Below, in pieces: positions 29,228 through 39,594 of a DNA stretch of 64,000 bases. Numbering within the stretch: the stretch's first letter is position 1; the number at the start of each line of letters is the position of its first letter. The notes under the pieces are model-generated. The model had not been told where the DNA came from. It searched no databases and saw nothing but the letters and a program-made list of their open reading frames with translations. The translations under genes were made by a program, and so were the position numbers. The stretch comes from Amycolatopsis iheyensis (lineage in GTDB: Bacteria; Actinomycetota; Actinomycetes; Mycobacteriales; Pseudonocardiaceae), in NCBI RefSeq assembly GCF_024703995.1, contig NZ_JAMXQV010000013.1:186001-250000 (forward strand), read 5' to 3'.

Positions 29228-30697
29228 TCAGCCGGCGAACCAGTGCTGCGGCCCCGGCCGCAGGTTCTGGTAGATGTGCTTGGTCTCGGTGTACTCGGCC
29301 AGCCCGGCCGGGCCCAGCTCGCGGCCGAACCCCGACTGCTTGTAGCCACCCCACTCCGCCTGCGGCAGGTACGGGTGGAAGTCGTTGATCCAGACCGTCC
29401 CGTGCCGCAGCCGGCCGGCCACCCGCTGGGCCCGCGCGGCGTCCTGCGTGAACACCGCGCCCGCCAGCCCGTAGTGGGTGTCGTTGGCGATGCGGACCGC
29501 GTCGTCCTCGTCGGTGAACGTCTCGACCGTCAGCACCGGCCCGAACGACTCGTCGACGACCGCCGACGAGCCCTGTTTCACCTGGTCCAGGATGGTCGGC
29601 AGGTAGTAGCAGCCGTCGGCCAGCGCGGGGTCGTCCGGGCGCCGGCCACCGGTCCGCAGCACCGCGCCCTCGGCCAGCGCCGCCGCGACGTACGCCTCGA
29701 CCTTCGCCCGGTGCGCCGCCGAGATCAGCGGCCCGGTCTCCGCGTGGGAGTCGAACGGCCCGCCCAGGCGAATCCGCTCGGCCCGGCGCACCAGCTCGTC
29801 GACGAACTCGTCGTGCCACTCCCGCTGCACGATCAGCCGCGCGCCCGCCGAGCACACCTGCCCGGAGTGCAGGAACACCGCCGTCAGCGCGTAGTCGACG
29901 GCCGTCTCGAAGTCGGCGTCGGCGAACACCACGTTCGGGTTCTTCCCGCCCAGCTCCAGGGCCACTTTCTTGACCGTCGCGGCCGCCGAGGCGGCAATCG
30001 CGCGTCCGGTGGCGAGCCCGCCGGTGAACGACACCAGGTCGACGTCCGGGTGCGAAGCCAGCGGCGCGCCGACCTCGGCGCCCGCGCCCAGCACCAGGTT
30101 CCCGACGCCGGCGGGCAGTCCCGCCTCGGTGAGCAGCCTCAGGAACAGGATCGACGTGTGTGGCGTCAGCTCGCTGGGCTTCAGCACGAAGGTGTTGCCC
30201 GCGGCCAGCGCCGGCGCGATCTTCCACACGGTCTGCAGCAGCGGGTAGTTCCACGGCGTGATCAGCCCGCAGACCCCGACCGGCTCGTGCACGATCCGGC
30301 TGATCGCGTCCGGGTTGCCCGTGTCGACGACGCGCCCGGCTTCCTGCGCCGCGAGCTTGCCGAAGTAACGCAGGCAGGCGGCGATGTCGGCCATGTCGTA
30401 GCGGCTCTCCACCAGGCGCTTGCCGGTGTCGAGCGACTCGGCGCGGGCGAACGCCTCGGCGTCGCGGTCCAGCAGGTCCGCGGTGCGCAGCAGCAGGTCG
30501 CCGCGCAGGTGCGCGGGTGTCCCGGGCCACGGGCCGCTGTCGAACGCCCGCCGCGCCGCCGCGATAGCCGCTTCGGTGTCCTTCGCCGTGCCCTCGGCGA
30601 CCGTCGCGACCAGGGAACCGTCGGCCGGGCAGCGGATCTCCCGGCGGGCGCCGTCCGCCGCGTCGACCCATTCGCCACCGATGAAGAAGTCCGCCAT
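29228..30697 (-). CDS. NAD(P)-dependent aldehyde dehydrogenase, betaine-aldehyde type
   Basis: 489 residues, full-length ALDH. Catalytic residues are in place: Asn150 (ITPWNYP), Glu248 (ALELGGKNP) and Cys282 ([11 protein letters not shown]). [10 protein letters not shown] and the C-terminal [14 protein letters not shown] are typical of the betaine aldehyde dehydrogenase/aldehyde dehydrogenase superfamily. ATG 30697 is used; ATG 30706 would add three residues. It is divergent from dxs (187-bp gap) and is not part of the M. tuberculosis order here, so it may be an insertion. No choline oxidase gene is nearby, so a betaine role is not shown. Confidence 0.88.
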   Translation of the reverse strand: MADFFIGGEWVDAADGARREIRCPADGSLVATVAEGTAKDTEAAIAAARRAFDSGPWPGTPAHLRGDLLLRTADLLDRDAEAFARAESLDTGKRLVESRYDMADIAACLRYFGKLAAQEAGRVVDTGNPDAISRIVHEPVGVCGLITPWNYPLLQTVWKIAPALAAGNTFVLKPSELTPHTSILFLRLLTEAGLPAGVGNLVLGAGAEVGAPLASHPDVDLVSFTGGLATGRAIAASAAATVKKVALELGGKNPNVVFADADFETAVDYALTAVFLHSGQVCSAGARLIVQREWHDEFVDELVRRAERIRLGGPFDSHAETGPLISAAHRAKVEAYVAAALAEGAVLRTGGRRPDDPALADGCYYLPTILDQVKQGSSAVVDESFGPVLTVETFTDEDDAVRIANDTHYGLAGAVFTQDAARAQRVAGRLRHGTVWINDFHPYLPQAEWGGYKQSGFGRELGPAGLAEYTETKHIYQNLRPGPQHWFAG

Positions 30698-30884
30698 GGC
30701 ACCCATTCTCACGGCCACGCGGGGTGACCGCCACAGCGCGCCGGGGAGACGATGTTCACCCCGCGTGATGACTCCTGGTCGCGCTCCGGTTGTGACGCCG
30801 GACGCGGCGGGCGGAAGCGAGGTGGCCGTCCTCCGTAGACTGGGCCGGACGCGGGGCGCGTGCGAACTAGTGAGGTGGAGACGA

Positions 30885-32810
30885 GTGACGTTGCTGGAGT
30901 CCGTGAACGGACCGGCGGACCTGAAGCGCATGAGTGTCGAGGACCTCGGCGAGCTGTCCGCCGAGATCCGGGACTTCCTCGTCGACAAGGTCCGCCGCGC
31001 GGGCGGGCACCTGGGGCCCAACCTCGGCGTCGTCGAGCTGACGCTGGCGTTGCACCGCGTGTTCGACTCGCCGCGCGACGCGATCGTCTGGGACGTCGGG
31101 CACCAGGCCTACGTGCACAAGATCGTCACCGGCCGCGCCGAGGGCTTCGACCGCCTGCGCCAGACCGGCGGCGTCACCGGGTACCCGTCGCGCGCGGAGA
31201 GCGAGCACGACTGGGTCGAGAGCAGCCACGCCTCGTCCGGACTGTCCTATGTGGACGGCCTGGCGAAGGCGTTCGCGCTCGAGGGCGGCGAGCGGCACGC
31301 GGTCGCCGTCGTCGGGGACGGCGCGCTCACCGGCGGCATGTGCTGGGAGGCGCTCAACAACATCGCCGCGCACCGCGACCGCCCGGTCGTCATCGTCATC
31401 AACGACAACGGCCGCTCCTACTCGCCGACCATCGGCGGCCTCGCCGACCACCTCGCGGCGCTGCGCCTGCAGCCCGGCTACGAGCGCCTGCTCGACGGCG
31501 GCCGCGAGATCCTCAAGCACACCCCGGTCGTCGGCAAGCCGATCTACGCCGCGCTGCACGCCGCGAAGGCCGGGCTGAAGGACGCCCTGAGCCCGCAGGC
31601 GATGTTCTCCGACCTCGGCCTGAAGTACCTCGGCCCGGTCGACGGCCACGACCAGGTGGCACTCGAGAAGGCCCTGCAGAGCGCGAAGGCGTTCGGCGGC
31701 GCGGTGATCGTGCACGTGGTCACCGAGAAGGGCCACGGCTACGCGCCCGCGGTCAACCACCAGGCCGACCAGATGCACCAGACCGACCCGATCGACCCGG
31801 AGACCGGCCTCCCTCCGGTCAAGGGCCCGAGCTGGACCGGCGTCTTCGGCGAGGAGCTCGCGAAGATCGGCGCCGAGCGCGAGGACGTCGTCGCGATCAC
31901 CGCGGCGATGCTGCGCTCGACCGGGCTCGACAAGTTCGCCGAGGCCTTCCCGGACCGCTGGTACGACGTCGGCATCGCCGAGCAGCACGCCGTGACGTCG
32001 GCCGCCGGGCTGGCGATGGGCGGGCGCCACCCGGTCGTCGCGATCTACTCGACGTTCCTCAACCGGGCGTTCGACCAGGTGCTGATGGACGTCGCGCTGC
32101 ACCGCCAGCCGGTGACCCTGGTGCTGGACCGGGCCGGCATCACCGGCCCGGACGGGCCCAGTCACCACGGCATGTGGGACCTCTCGCTGCTGGGCATGGT
32201 GCCGGGCATGCGCGTGGCCGCCCCCCGCGACCCGGCGACACTGCGCGAGGAGCTGCGTGAAGCGGTGGCGGTGTCCGACGGCCCGACCGCGCTGCGGTTC
32301 TCGAAGGGCAAGGTCGGCGCCGACGTCCCCGCGGTCGAGCGGATCGGCACGGTCGACGTGCTGCGCCGCCCGAAGGAGGGCGCCGACGTCCTGCTGGTCA
32401 CGGTCGGCCCGTTCGCGACGCTGGGCCTCGCGGCCGCCGCCCGGCTGGCCGACCAGGGCATCGGCGTGACGGTCGTCGACCCGCGCTGGGTGCTGCCGGT
32501 GCCGGCGGAGCTGGTCGCGCTGGCGTCCCAGCACAAGCTGGTGGTGACGGTGGAGGACAGCGGCCGCCACGGCGGCTTCGGCTCGGCGCTGGCGGCGGTC
32601 TTCCGCGACGCGGAGTGCGACGTGCCGTTGCGGGACCTGGCCGTGCCGCAGTCGTTCCACGACCTGGGCAGCCGCGACGAGGTGCTGGGCCGGATCGGCC
32701 TGACGGCACAGGACGTGGCCCGCCGGGTGACCGAGTGGGCTTCCCGCCTCGGCTCGGCTTCGGAAGCGGCGCCGGAGAAATCGGCTTCGCGCGGCGAAGG
32801 GCCCCGGTAG
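30885..32810 (+). CDS. dxs: 1-deoxy-D-xylulose-5-phosphate synthase
   Basis: 641 residues. It condenses pyruvate and glyceraldehyde 3-phosphate to DXP, the first step of the MEP isoprenoid pathway, using thiamine diphosphate. Seen: [30 protein letters not shown], the ThDP/Mg motif [29 protein letters not shown] and the transketolase C-domain. Start GTG 30885 has GGTGGAG just upstream and TAGACT at 30836 as a candidate -10. In M. tuberculosis dxs1 (Rv2682c) lies directly beside the rnd-like gene Rv2681; here they are about 28.7 kb apart. Confidence 0.96.
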   Translation: MTLLESVNGPADLKRMSVEDLGELSAEIRDFLVDKVRRAGGHLGPNLGVVELTLALHRVFDSPRDAIVWDVGHQAYVHKIVTGRAEGFDRLRQTGGVTGYPSRAESEHDWVESSHASSGLSYVDGLAKAFALEGGERHAVAVVGDGALTGGMCWEALNNIAAHRDRPVVIVINDNGRSYSPTIGGLADHLAALRLQPGYERLLDGGREILKHTPVVGKPIYAALHAAKAGLKDALSPQAMFSDLGLKYLGPVDGHDQVALEKALQSAKAFGGAVIVHVVTEKGHGYAPAVNHQADQMHQTDPIDPETGLPPVKGPSWTGVFGEELAKIGAEREDVVAITAAMLRSTGLDKFAEAFPDRWYDVGIAEQHAVTSAAGLAMGGRHPVVAIYSTFLNRAFDQVLMDVALHRQPVTLVLDRAGITGPDGPSHHGMWDLSLLGMVPGMRVAAPRDPATLREELREAVAVSDGPTALRFSKGKVGADVPAVERIGTVDVLRRPKEGADVLLVTVGPFATLGLAAAARLADQGIGVTVVDPRWVLPVPAELVALASQHKLVVTVEDSGRHGGFGSALAAVFRDAECDVPLRDLAVPQSFHDLGSRDEVLGRIGLTAQDVARRVTEWASRLGSASEAAPEKSASRGEGPR

Positions 32811-32819
32811 CCTCGGCGG

Positions 32820-34028
32820 GTGACTCCCGACCCCCTGCTCGACAGCCTGCGTGCCGCGGTTTCGGCGGCGCCCGGCGACGTTCCGCTCCGGCTGCACCTG
32901 GCCGGCTTGCTCCTCGAACGCGGTGGGCGGGACGAGGCCGTCGCGCACCTGGGCGCTCTGCTCGGGCAGGACCCGGGCAACGCCGAAGCCGCCCAGCTGA
33001 TGGCCAGGGCGCTGACCGGAACGCCGGTGGCCGAGCCGAAGCCCGGCTTCGACTGGGCGGCCGCCGAAAGCCAGGTCGCCGACGTCGTTTCGCCGCGCTT
33101 CGTCGACGGCGCCGAAGCGGTGCCGACCGGGCCGGCGCCGGCCGAGCTCACCGCCGACGTCGAACAGCCGCGCGTCACGCTCGCCGACGTCGGCGGGATG
33201 ACCGACGTCAAGAAGCGGCTCGACGCCGCGTTCCTGGCGCCGATGCGCAATCCCGAGCTTCGCAAGCTGTACGGCAAGAGCCTGCGGGGCGGCCTGCTGC
33301 TCTACGGCCCGCCCGGCAACGGGAAGACGTTCCTCGCCAAGGCCGTCGCCGGCGAGCTGCGGGCGCGGTTCCTCGCGGTCGGGCTCGACGAGGTGCTGGA
33401 CATGTGGCTCGGCAACTCCGAGCGCAACCTGCACGAGCTCTTCCTCGCCGCCCGCCGGGCCGCGCCGTGCGTGGTGTTCTTCGACGAGCTCGACGCGATC
33501 GGGCAGAAGCGGTCCCGGCTGGCCGGCGCCGCGGCCCGCAACGTCGTCGCCCAGCTGCTGGTCGAGCTCGACGGGGTGACCGAAGACAACGAGGGCGTCT
33601 TCGTGCTCGCCGCGACCAACGCGCCGTGGGACGTCGACACCGCGTTGCGCCGCCCCGGCCGGTTCGACCGGACCCTGCTGGTGCTGCCGCCCGACGAGCC
33701 CGCCCGGGCCGCGATCCTCGAGTACCACCTGCGGGACCGGCCGGTGGCGGGGATCGACCTGAAGCAGCTGGCGAAGCGGACCGACGGCTGGTCGGGCGCG
33801 GACCTCGCGCACCTGTGCGAGACCGCGAGCGAGCGCGCCCTGCTGGCCTCGGTCGAGAGCGGCGTGCCCCGGGAGATCGGGATGGCCGACCTGCTCGGCG
33901 CGCTGCCGGAGATCCGGCCGTCCGCCGCGGCTTGGTTCGCCGCGGCGCGCAACGTCGTGCTCTACGCGAACGCCGACGGCGCCTACGACGAGCTGGCCGG
34001 CTACCTCAAGCGGAAGAAACTGCTGTGA
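32820..34028 (+). CDS. AAA+ ATPase with N-terminal TPR-like region
   Basis: 402 residues. The first 65 residues look like a TPR pair (LRLHLAGLLLERGGRDEAVAHLGALL). After a linker comes a classic single AAA module: GGMTDVKKRLDAAFLAP, Walker A GPPGNGKT (163-170), Walker B CVVFFDELDAI (217-227), DTALRRPGRFDR (arginine finger) and a small alpha-helical lid (TDGWSGADLAHLCETASERAL). It resembles Cdc48/Vps4/katanin-type remodelling ATPases, but lacks a protease or second AAA domain. Start GTG 32820 lies 9 bp after dxs. It overlaps the next TPR gene by 4 bp, so the two probably act together. Confidence 0.85.
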   Translation: MTPDPLLDSLRAAVSAAPGDVPLRLHLAGLLLERGGRDEAVAHLGALLGQDPGNAEAAQLMARALTGTPVAEPKPGFDWAAAESQVADVVSPRFVDGAEAVPTGPAPAELTADVEQPRVTLADVGGMTDVKKRLDAAFLAPMRNPELRKLYGKSLRGGLLLYGPPGNGKTFLAKAVAGELRARFLAVGLDEVLDMWLGNSERNLHELFLAARRAAPCVVFFDELDAIGQKRSRLAGAAARNVVAQLLVELDGVTEDNEGVFVLAATNAPWDVDTALRRPGRFDRTLLVLPPDEPARAAILEYHLRDRPVAGIDLKQLAKRTDGWSGADLAHLCETASERALLASVESGVPREIGMADLLGALPEIRPSAAAWFAAARNVVLYANADGAYDELAGYLKRKKLL

Positions 34029-35149
34029 CGACGCGCCGGGTGGCCGCCCTCGTCCAGGCCCGGCAGTTCGAGCGGGCGATCCGGGAGGCGACCGCGGCCC
34101 TGGCCACGGACCCGGACTCGAGTGCCCTGTGGCACCTGCTGGCCCTCGCTCAGCACGGCTCGGGCGCCCAGGAAGCGGCGTTGGCTTCGATCGAACGTGT
34201 TCTCGCCGCCGGGCCTCCGCGCGCCGAAGCCTTCGTGCACCACGGCTGGATCCTGGCCGCGCTGAACCGGCCCGGCGCCGCCGTCGCGGCCTTCGAAGCG
34301 GCACTCGGCGTGGACCCCGGCACCGTCGAGGCCCACAGCAGCCTGGCGCGAGCGCTGGTCGTGGGCGGCGACCAGACACCGCCGGACGTCCGCACGCGGG
34401 CGCTCGAACACGCCCGGCGCGCCTGCGAACTCGCGCCCGGCTCGCCGCGGCCCCTGCTGGCGCAGGCGACTGTGCTGCTGGCCCGCTCGGACGCCGCGGC
34501 CGCCCGGGACGCCGCGGATCCGGTGCGGGCGGCGCTGGCGCTCGAACCGGACAACACCGAAGCCCTGCGCCTGCAGGCGTTGGTGGACCTCCGCTGCCGC
34601 CGGGCGGTTCGCGCGGTCCACGGCTTCGCCGAGGTCCTGACGCTCGACCCGCAGGACGCGGTGGCGGCCCGGAACCTCGCCCTCGCCACCTGGATTCTGT
34701 TCGCGCGCACGCACTTCGTCGTGGTCGGGATGCTGGCGGGCGCGCTGGTCATGGCGTCCGCCGCGCCCGTGCTCGGGGCCACCGGCGGCCTGGTGGTCCG
34801 CGTGGCCGGCTCGGTGCTGCTCGTCGCGGCCGCGTGGTTCGTGCTGGTTTCCCGGCCTCGCCGCGCGTTCCCGCCGGCGATGCGTCCCGCCGCGAGGCGG
34901 TTGCTGCGCCACGACGAGCTCCTGCGTCCGTACCTCGCCGGGATCGCCTGGGCGGCCCTGTGCGGGCTGCTCGCGGTGGCCGTGCCGTGGGCCAGCTCGA
35001 CGATCGGCCGCCTGACGGCGATCGCCGGTCTCGTCGGCTACGGCGTCGCGGCGGGCGTGGCCCGCCGGAAGCTGCAGGACCTCAGCGACCGCACCGCCCT
35101 GCTGCGCCGGGACGCCTGGCTCGAACTCGCGCAGCGCCTCCGGCGCTGA
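34025..35149 (+). CDS. TPR-repeat membrane protein, partner of the AAA ATPase
   Basis: 374 residues. Residues 1-215 form about six TPR units (FERAIREATAALATDPDSSALWHLLALAQ; AFEAALGVDPGTVEAHSSLARAL; ALALEPDNTEALRLQALVDL). Residues about 225-340 contain four membrane segments (FVVVGMLAGALVMASAAPVL; VVRVAGSVLLVAAAWFVLV; YLAGIAWAALCGLLAVAVPW; LTAIAGLVGYGVAAGVA). GTG 34025 overlaps the ATPase stop (GTGA). The TPR part likely docks proteins at the membrane for the ATPase to act on. The next convergent gene ends 1 bp away. Confidence 0.82.
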   Translation: MTTRRVAALVQARQFERAIREATAALATDPDSSALWHLLALAQHGSGAQEAALASIERVLAAGPPRAEAFVHHGWILAALNRPGAAVAAFEAALGVDPGTVEAHSSLARALVVGGDQTPPDVRTRALEHARRACELAPGSPRPLLAQATVLLARSDAAAARDAADPVRAALALEPDNTEALRLQALVDLRCRRAVRAVHGFAEVLTLDPQDAVAARNLALATWILFARTHFVVVGMLAGALVMASAAPVLGATGGLVVRVAGSVLLVAAAWFVLVSRPRRAFPPAMRPAARRLLRHDELLRPYLAGIAWAALCGLLAVAVPWASSTIGRLTAIAGLVGYGVAAGVARRKLQDLSDRTALLRRDAWLELAQRLRR

Positions 35150-35150
35150 C

Positions 35151-36599
35151 TCAGGCTTCGGCCGGGAGCGCGGCGGTGACCGGGAGCGGCGCCGAGGCGA
35201 ACACCTCCGGCGGTTCCGGGAACAGCTTCACCAGCACCGGGTACGCCACCGCCGCGGTCGCCAGGGTGACCAGCAGGCTGATGTCCACCCCACCCGCGAT
35301 GTCGCGCAACGGTCCCGCGATCATCGGCGTGTTCGCGCACAGCAGGCCCAGCGTCGTCGCGGGGATCCAGGCCGCCATCGCGCGCCAGTTCACCCCGCGG
35401 GCGAACCAGTACCGCCCACCGCGCCGGCCCTCGTTGAACACCTGCAGGTCCGCCACGTCGTAGAAGCCGCGCCGCTGCACGAAGCCGATCATCATGATCA
35501 CCATCCACGGCGACGTGCACAGCACGATCAGCGTCGCGAACGCGTTGATGCTCGACACCATGTCCAGCACGAAGTTGCCGACGAAGATGAACGCCACGCT
35601 CAGCGTCCCGATCAGCAGGGTCGCCTGGACCCGCGACAGCCGCGGGAAGATCGAGCTGAAGTCCAGGCCCGTGCCGTAGAGCGACGTCGTCCCGGTCGAC
35701 AGGCCGCCGATCAGCGCGACCACGATCAGCGGAATCGCGTACCACAGCGGGGAAATCGCGGTCAGGCCGGTGATGTAGTCCGCCGGGTCCGCCACCAGCG
35801 TCGCGGTCGCGATGCCGAAGCCGAACGGGAGCAGCGTCGCCACCTGGGCCAGGAACGGCGCGGTCAGCAGCGAGCGCTTGCTGAACCGCGAAGGGATGTA
35901 GCGTGCCCAGTCGCCGAGGAACGCGCCGAAGCTGATCGGGTTCGCCAGTGCGGTCAGCGCCGCCAGGGTGAACGTCGGCCAGAACGTGCCCAGCGCGTAC
36001 GTCCCGGTGCCGCCGTAGCCCGGGTCGAACGAGCCGCCGTAGGCCACGATCCCCAGCAGCATGATCACCGTGCCGAGCACCACCGCGACCCGGTTCACCA
36101 GCAGCATGAACCGGTAGCCGTAGATGCAGACCACGAGCGTCGCGATCGCGATGACGCCGTAGGCGACGCCGCGCAGCACCGCGCCGCCGTCGAAGCCGAA
36201 CAGCCGCTGCGCCGCGCCCGCCACCGCGTCGCCGCTGACCCAGACCGAGATCGCGAAGAACGTGATCGCCGTCAGCAGCGACAGGAACGACCCGACGCAC
36301 CGCCCGACCACGCCGAAGTGCGCGCCGGACGACACCGCGTTGTTGGTCCGCGTGCGCGGCCCGAACAACGCCATCGGCGCCAGCACCAACCCGCCGACGA
36401 CGACGCCGAGCGCGGTGGCCAGCGCCGCGTCGCGGAAGCTCAGCCCGTACGCGATCGGCAGCGTGCCCAGGATGATCGTGGCGAACGTGTTCGCGCCGCC
36501 GAACGCCATCCGGAACAGGTCACGCGGGCGCGACGTCTGCTCCTCCGGCGGGATCGGGGCGATGCCGTTGTGCTCGACCTCCGTCACGCGCGCGCTCAT
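35151..36599 (-). CDS. NCS1-family permease (purine/cytosine or allied nitrogen compound)
   Basis: 482 residues with about twelve membrane segments. The N-terminal RPRDLFRMAFGGANTFATIILG and FFAISVWVSGDAVAG, and the central NPISFGAFLGDWARYIP, are typical of the NCS1 (PurP/cytosine permease) family. It is the last gene of a five-gene minus-strand operon; its ATG overlaps the aldehyde dehydrogenase stop by 4 bp. Context suggests uptake of a guanidino, purine or amine nitrogen source, but the substrate is not decided by sequence. Confidence 0.88.
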   Translation of the reverse strand: MSARVTEVEHNGIAPIPPEEQTSRPRDLFRMAFGGANTFATIILGTLPIAYGLSFRDAALATALGVVVGGLVLAPMALFGPRTRTNNAVSSGAHFGVVGRCVGSFLSLLTAITFFAISVWVSGDAVAGAAQRLFGFDGGAVLRGVAYGVIAIATLVVCIYGYRFMLLVNRVAVVLGTVIMLLGIVAYGGSFDPGYGGTGTYALGTFWPTFTLAALTALANPISFGAFLGDWARYIPSRFSKRSLLTAPFLAQVATLLPFGFGIATATLVADPADYITGLTAISPLWYAIPLIVVALIGGLSTGTTSLYGTGLDFSSIFPRLSRVQATLLIGTLSVAFIFVGNFVLDMVSSINAFATLIVLCTSPWMVIMMIGFVQRRGFYDVADLQVFNEGRRGGRYWFARGVNWRAMAAWIPATTLGLLCANTPMIAGPLRDIAGGVDISLLVTLATAAVAYPVLVKLFPEPPEVFASAPLPVTAALPAEA

Positions 36600-37954
36600 G
36601 CGAACCTCGTCATGACGTGCTTGACGCGCGTGTACTCGGCGAAGGCGTACGCCGAAAGGTCCTTGCCGTGGCCGGAGTGGCCGAACCCGCCGTGCGGCAT
36701 CTCGGCGACCAGCGGGCCGTGCGTGTTGACCCACACGCAGCCGAAGTCCAGCTCGGCCGACACCCGCGCGGCGACGCCGAGGTCGTTCGTCCACACCGAC
36801 GACGCCAGCCCGTACGGGACACCGTTGGCCAGCGCCACGCCGGTGGCTTCGTCCGAAAAGGACTGAACCGTGATGACCGGCCCGAAGATCTCCTCCTGGA
36901 CGAGCTCGTCGTCCTGCCGCAGCCCCGAGACCACGGTGGGGGCGAAGTAGAAGCCCGCCGAGCCGTGCCGCGACCCGCCGGTTTCGATCCGCGCGTGCGA
37001 CGGCAGCCGCGTGATCAGGCCCTCGACGCGCGAGAACTGCGCCGCGCTGTTCAGCGGCCCGAAGTCGACACCCGGGGTCTGCGCCGCGGCCGCCTTGGCC
37101 AGCGCGGCGACGAAGCCGTCGTGGATCGACGCGTGCACCAGCACCCGGCTGCCCGCGGTGCAGTCCTGCCCGGCGTTGTAGAACGCCGCACCCACGATGC
37201 CTTCGGCCGTCGCGTCGAGGTCGACGTCTCCGAACACCAGCAGCGGCGCGTTGCCGCCCAGCTCCAGGTGGGTGCGCTTGAGGTCCGCGGCCGCGACGGT
37301 GGCGACGTCGATGCCCGCGCGCGTCGAGCCGGTGATCGAGACGAGGTCCGTGCTCGGGTGGCGCACCAGCGCGCGGCCGGTGTCGCGGTCGCCGGTCAGC
37401 ACGGTGAACGCGCCCGCCGGCAGGAACGCGGCCGCGACCTCGGCCAGCAGCACGGCCGTCGACGGCGTCGTCTCGGCCGGCTTGAGCACCACGGTGTTGC
37501 CCGCGGCCAGCGCCGGCGAGATCTTCCAGACCGCCATCATCAGCGGGTAGTTCCACGGCGCGATCTGCGCGCAGACACCGACCGGCTCACGGCGGATCAC
37601 CGACGTGTGACCCGGCGCGTACTCCCCGGCGGCGGTGCCTTCGAGCTGCCGCGCGGCGCCCGCGAAGAACCGCAGCGCGCTCACGGACTCCGGGATCTCC
37701 TCGTCGAGGACGACCGAGCGGATCTTGCCGGTCTCGCGCACCTCCAGGTCCGCGAACTCCGCGGCCCGCGCTTCCAGGGTGTCGGCGATCTTCAGCAGCG
37801 CCAGCTGCCGCTGGGCCGGAGTGGTGCGCCGCCAGACCGCAAACGCTTGCGCGGCGGCCGCCATCGCGTTGTCCACATCGGACTGCCCGGCGATCGGGCT
37901 GGTGCCGAACACCTCGCCGGTCGCCGGGTCGGTCAGGTCGAGCGTGCGGGTCAT
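36596..37954 (-). CDS. Aldehyde dehydrogenase, gamma-(amino/guanidino)butyraldehyde type
   Basis: 452 residues, a complete short ALDH. Asn135 (IAPWNYP), Glu231 (HLELGGNAP) and Cys265 (NAGQDCTAGSR) are present. The QDCTAGSR signature and short N-terminus are typical of 4-aminobutyraldehyde dehydrogenases (PatD/KauB-like). KauB-type enzymes also oxidise 4-guanidinobutyraldehyde to 4-guanidinobutyrate. It overlaps both neighbours by 4 bp (ThDP enzyme upstream, NCS1 permease downstream), so it is translationally coupled in the operon. The guanidino substrate is inferred from the neighbours. Confidence 0.88.
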   Translation of the reverse strand: MTRTLDLTDPATGEVFGTSPIAGQSDVDNAMAAAAQAFAVWRRTTPAQRQLALLKIADTLEARAAEFADLEVRETGKIRSVVLDEEIPESVSALRFFAGAARQLEGTAAGEYAPGHTSVIRREPVGVCAQIAPWNYPLMMAVWKISPALAAGNTVVLKPAETTPSTAVLLAEVAAAFLPAGAFTVLTGDRDTGRALVRHPSTDLVSITGSTRAGIDVATVAAADLKRTHLELGGNAPLLVFGDVDLDATAEGIVGAAFYNAGQDCTAGSRVLVHASIHDGFVAALAKAAAAQTPGVDFGPLNSAAQFSRVEGLITRLPSHARIETGGSRHGSAGFYFAPTVVSGLRQDDELVQEEIFGPVITVQSFSDEATGVALANGVPYGLASSVWTNDLGVAARVSAELDFGCVWVNTHGPLVAEMPHGGFGHSGHGKDLSAYAFAEYTRVKHVMTRFA

Positions 37955-39594
37955 GCCTTCTCCAGGTGGGTCGGCGCGAACAGCTTCAGCAGGACGGGCA
38001 GGACGACCACGGACGGCCCCGGCGTGCGCAGCGCCTTCGCCAGGTCCGCGCCGACGGTGTCCGGAGTGGACAGTGTCGCGGCCACGCCGAACGACTCGGC
38101 CAGTGCCACGAAGTCGGGCCGGGCCAGCTCGGTGGCCGTGGTGTGGCCGAAGGCGCCGGTGAGGTACTCGCGCAGGACGCCGTAGCCGCCGTCGTCGACG
38201 ACCAGCCAGGTGACGTCGAGGCCGTGCTGCACCGCGGTGGCCAGCTCGGCGACGCCGTACATCGCGCCGCCGTCCCCGGACACCGCGAGCGCCGGGCGGC
38301 CGGCGACCGCGCCGCCGAGCGCGCCCGGCAGGCCGTAGCCCAGCCCGCCCGCGCCCTGCGCGGTGTGGATCGGCGCGCCCTCGGGATTCCACGCCGACCA
38401 GGCCCAGTACGCGGCGATCGTCATGTCCCAGAACGTCTGCGTGCCTTCGGGCAGCGCCCCGCGGATGTCGTCGATCAGCTTCCGCTCGACGGCCAGGTCC
38501 TGACCGTCCAACCGGGACTCGACCGCGGCGAGCAGCGAGGAAACCGCGGCCTCCGCCCGGCCGTCGGAGGCCCGCATCGGCACCCACTCCAGCAGCGCCT
38601 GCAGCGTGCGCCGGACGTCGGCGTGGATGCCCAGCGCCGGGTAGTTCGACTCCAGCTTGCCGAGGTCGGCCTCGACCTGGATCACCCGGCCGCGCGGGGC
38701 GAACTCGCGGTAGTTGCTGGACAGCTCGCCGAGGCCGGAGCCGAGCACCAGCAGCACGTCGGCGTCCGCGAGGAACTCCGTGGTGTGCCAGTCCTCCATC
38801 CAGGAGCGCCCGGACAGCTCGTGGTCCCAGCCGAAGACGCCCTTGCCGCCGAACGTCGAGACCACCGGCGCGCGCAACGCCTCGGCCAGGGCCGTCAGCT
38901 CGGCGTGCGCACCGGAGCGCAGGGCACCGCCGCCGGTGAGGATCACCGGGTTCGACGCGGCGGCCAGCAGGTCGGCCGCCGCGGTGACCAGCTCGGGCAG
39001 CGGTTCCAGAACCGGGGGAGTCGCCGACACCGAGGTGATCGGCGGGATCCCGGCCGGGCCGAGCAGCACGTCCTGGGGGATCTCGACCCACACCGGGCCG
39101 TAGGGCGCGGTCGCAGCCGACGTCCATGCTTCGCGCAACGCCGTAGGAATCTGGCTCGCGCGGCGCACGACGTGCACCGACTTCACGACGTCGCGGAAGC
39201 TCGCCTGCTGGTCGGGCAGCTCGTGCAGGTAGCCGTGCCGGCCGCCGCCGAGCCCGGGCACCGGGACCTGGCTGGAGATCCCGAGCACCGGCACCGACGC
39301 CGCCCGCGACTCCTGCAGGGAAGCCAAGGTCAGCAACGCACCCGGGCCGGTCGAGACGATCAGGGGCGTCACCGGCACCGGGCCGTCGGGGTCCGCCGCG
39401 AGCCGCGCGCGGGCGTGCCCGTCGGCGGCGAAGGCGAGGTTGTTCTCGACGCGCCCGCTGATCACGCGCACGTCGTCGGCCCGCCGCAACGCCTCGAACA
39501 GGCCCAGCGCGTGCTGCCCCGGCAGGCCGAACACCGTGTCGGCGCCCAGCGCCCGGAGGGTTTCGACGACGACGTCGCCACCGATGCGGGTCAT
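37951..39594 (-). CDS. Thiamine-diphosphate-dependent enzyme, possible 2-ketoarginine decarboxylase
   Basis: 547 residues with the three-domain plan of acetolactate-synthase-like ThDP enzymes. The N-terminal Pyr domain has the activating Glu50 in [16 protein letters not shown]. The middle domain has [18 protein letters not shown]. The PP domain has [16 protein letters not shown] and [13 protein letters not shown] near residue 440. No regulatory small subunit gene is near, arguing against branched-chain amino acid synthesis. Its position between a ureohydrolase and an aminobutyraldehyde-type dehydrogenase matches AruI, the 2-ketoarginine decarboxylase of the arginine transaminase route. Other 2-keto acid substrates are possible. 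Confidence 0.8.
   Translation of the reverse strand: MTRIGGDVVVETLRALGADTVFGLPGQHALGLFEALRRADDVRVISGRVENNLAFAADGHARARLAADPDGPVPVTPLIVSTGPGALLTLASLQESRAASVPVLGISSQVPVPGLGGGRHGYLHELPDQQASFRDVVKSVHVVRRASQIPTALREAWTSAATAPYGPVWVEIPQDVLLGPAGIPPITSVSATPPVLEPLPELVTAAADLLAAASNPVILTGGGALRSGAHAELTALAEALRAPVVSTFGGKGVFGWDHELSGRSWMEDWHTTEFLADADVLLVLGSGLGELSSNYREFAPRGRVIQVEADLGKLESNYPALGIHADVRRTLQALLEWVPMRASDGRAEAAVSSLLAAVESRLDGQDLAVERKLIDDIRGALPEGTQTFWDMTIAAYWAWSAWNPEGAPIHTAQGAGGLGYGLPGALGGAVAGRPALAVSGDGGAMYGVAELATAVQHGLDVTWLVVDDGGYGVLREYLTGAFGHTTATELARPDFVALAESFGVAATLSTPDTVGADLAKALRTPGPSVVVLPVLLKLFAPTHLEKA

Noticed and set aside
29228-30697. Choline-to-betaine pathway
   Set aside because: Only one aldehyde dehydrogenase is present here; no choline dehydrogenase, transporter or BetI-type regulator adjoins it.
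37951-39594. Plain acetolactate synthase large subunit call
   Set aside because: No small subunit or other branched-chain genes are near, and the coupled neighbours point to a guanidino or amine catabolic role.
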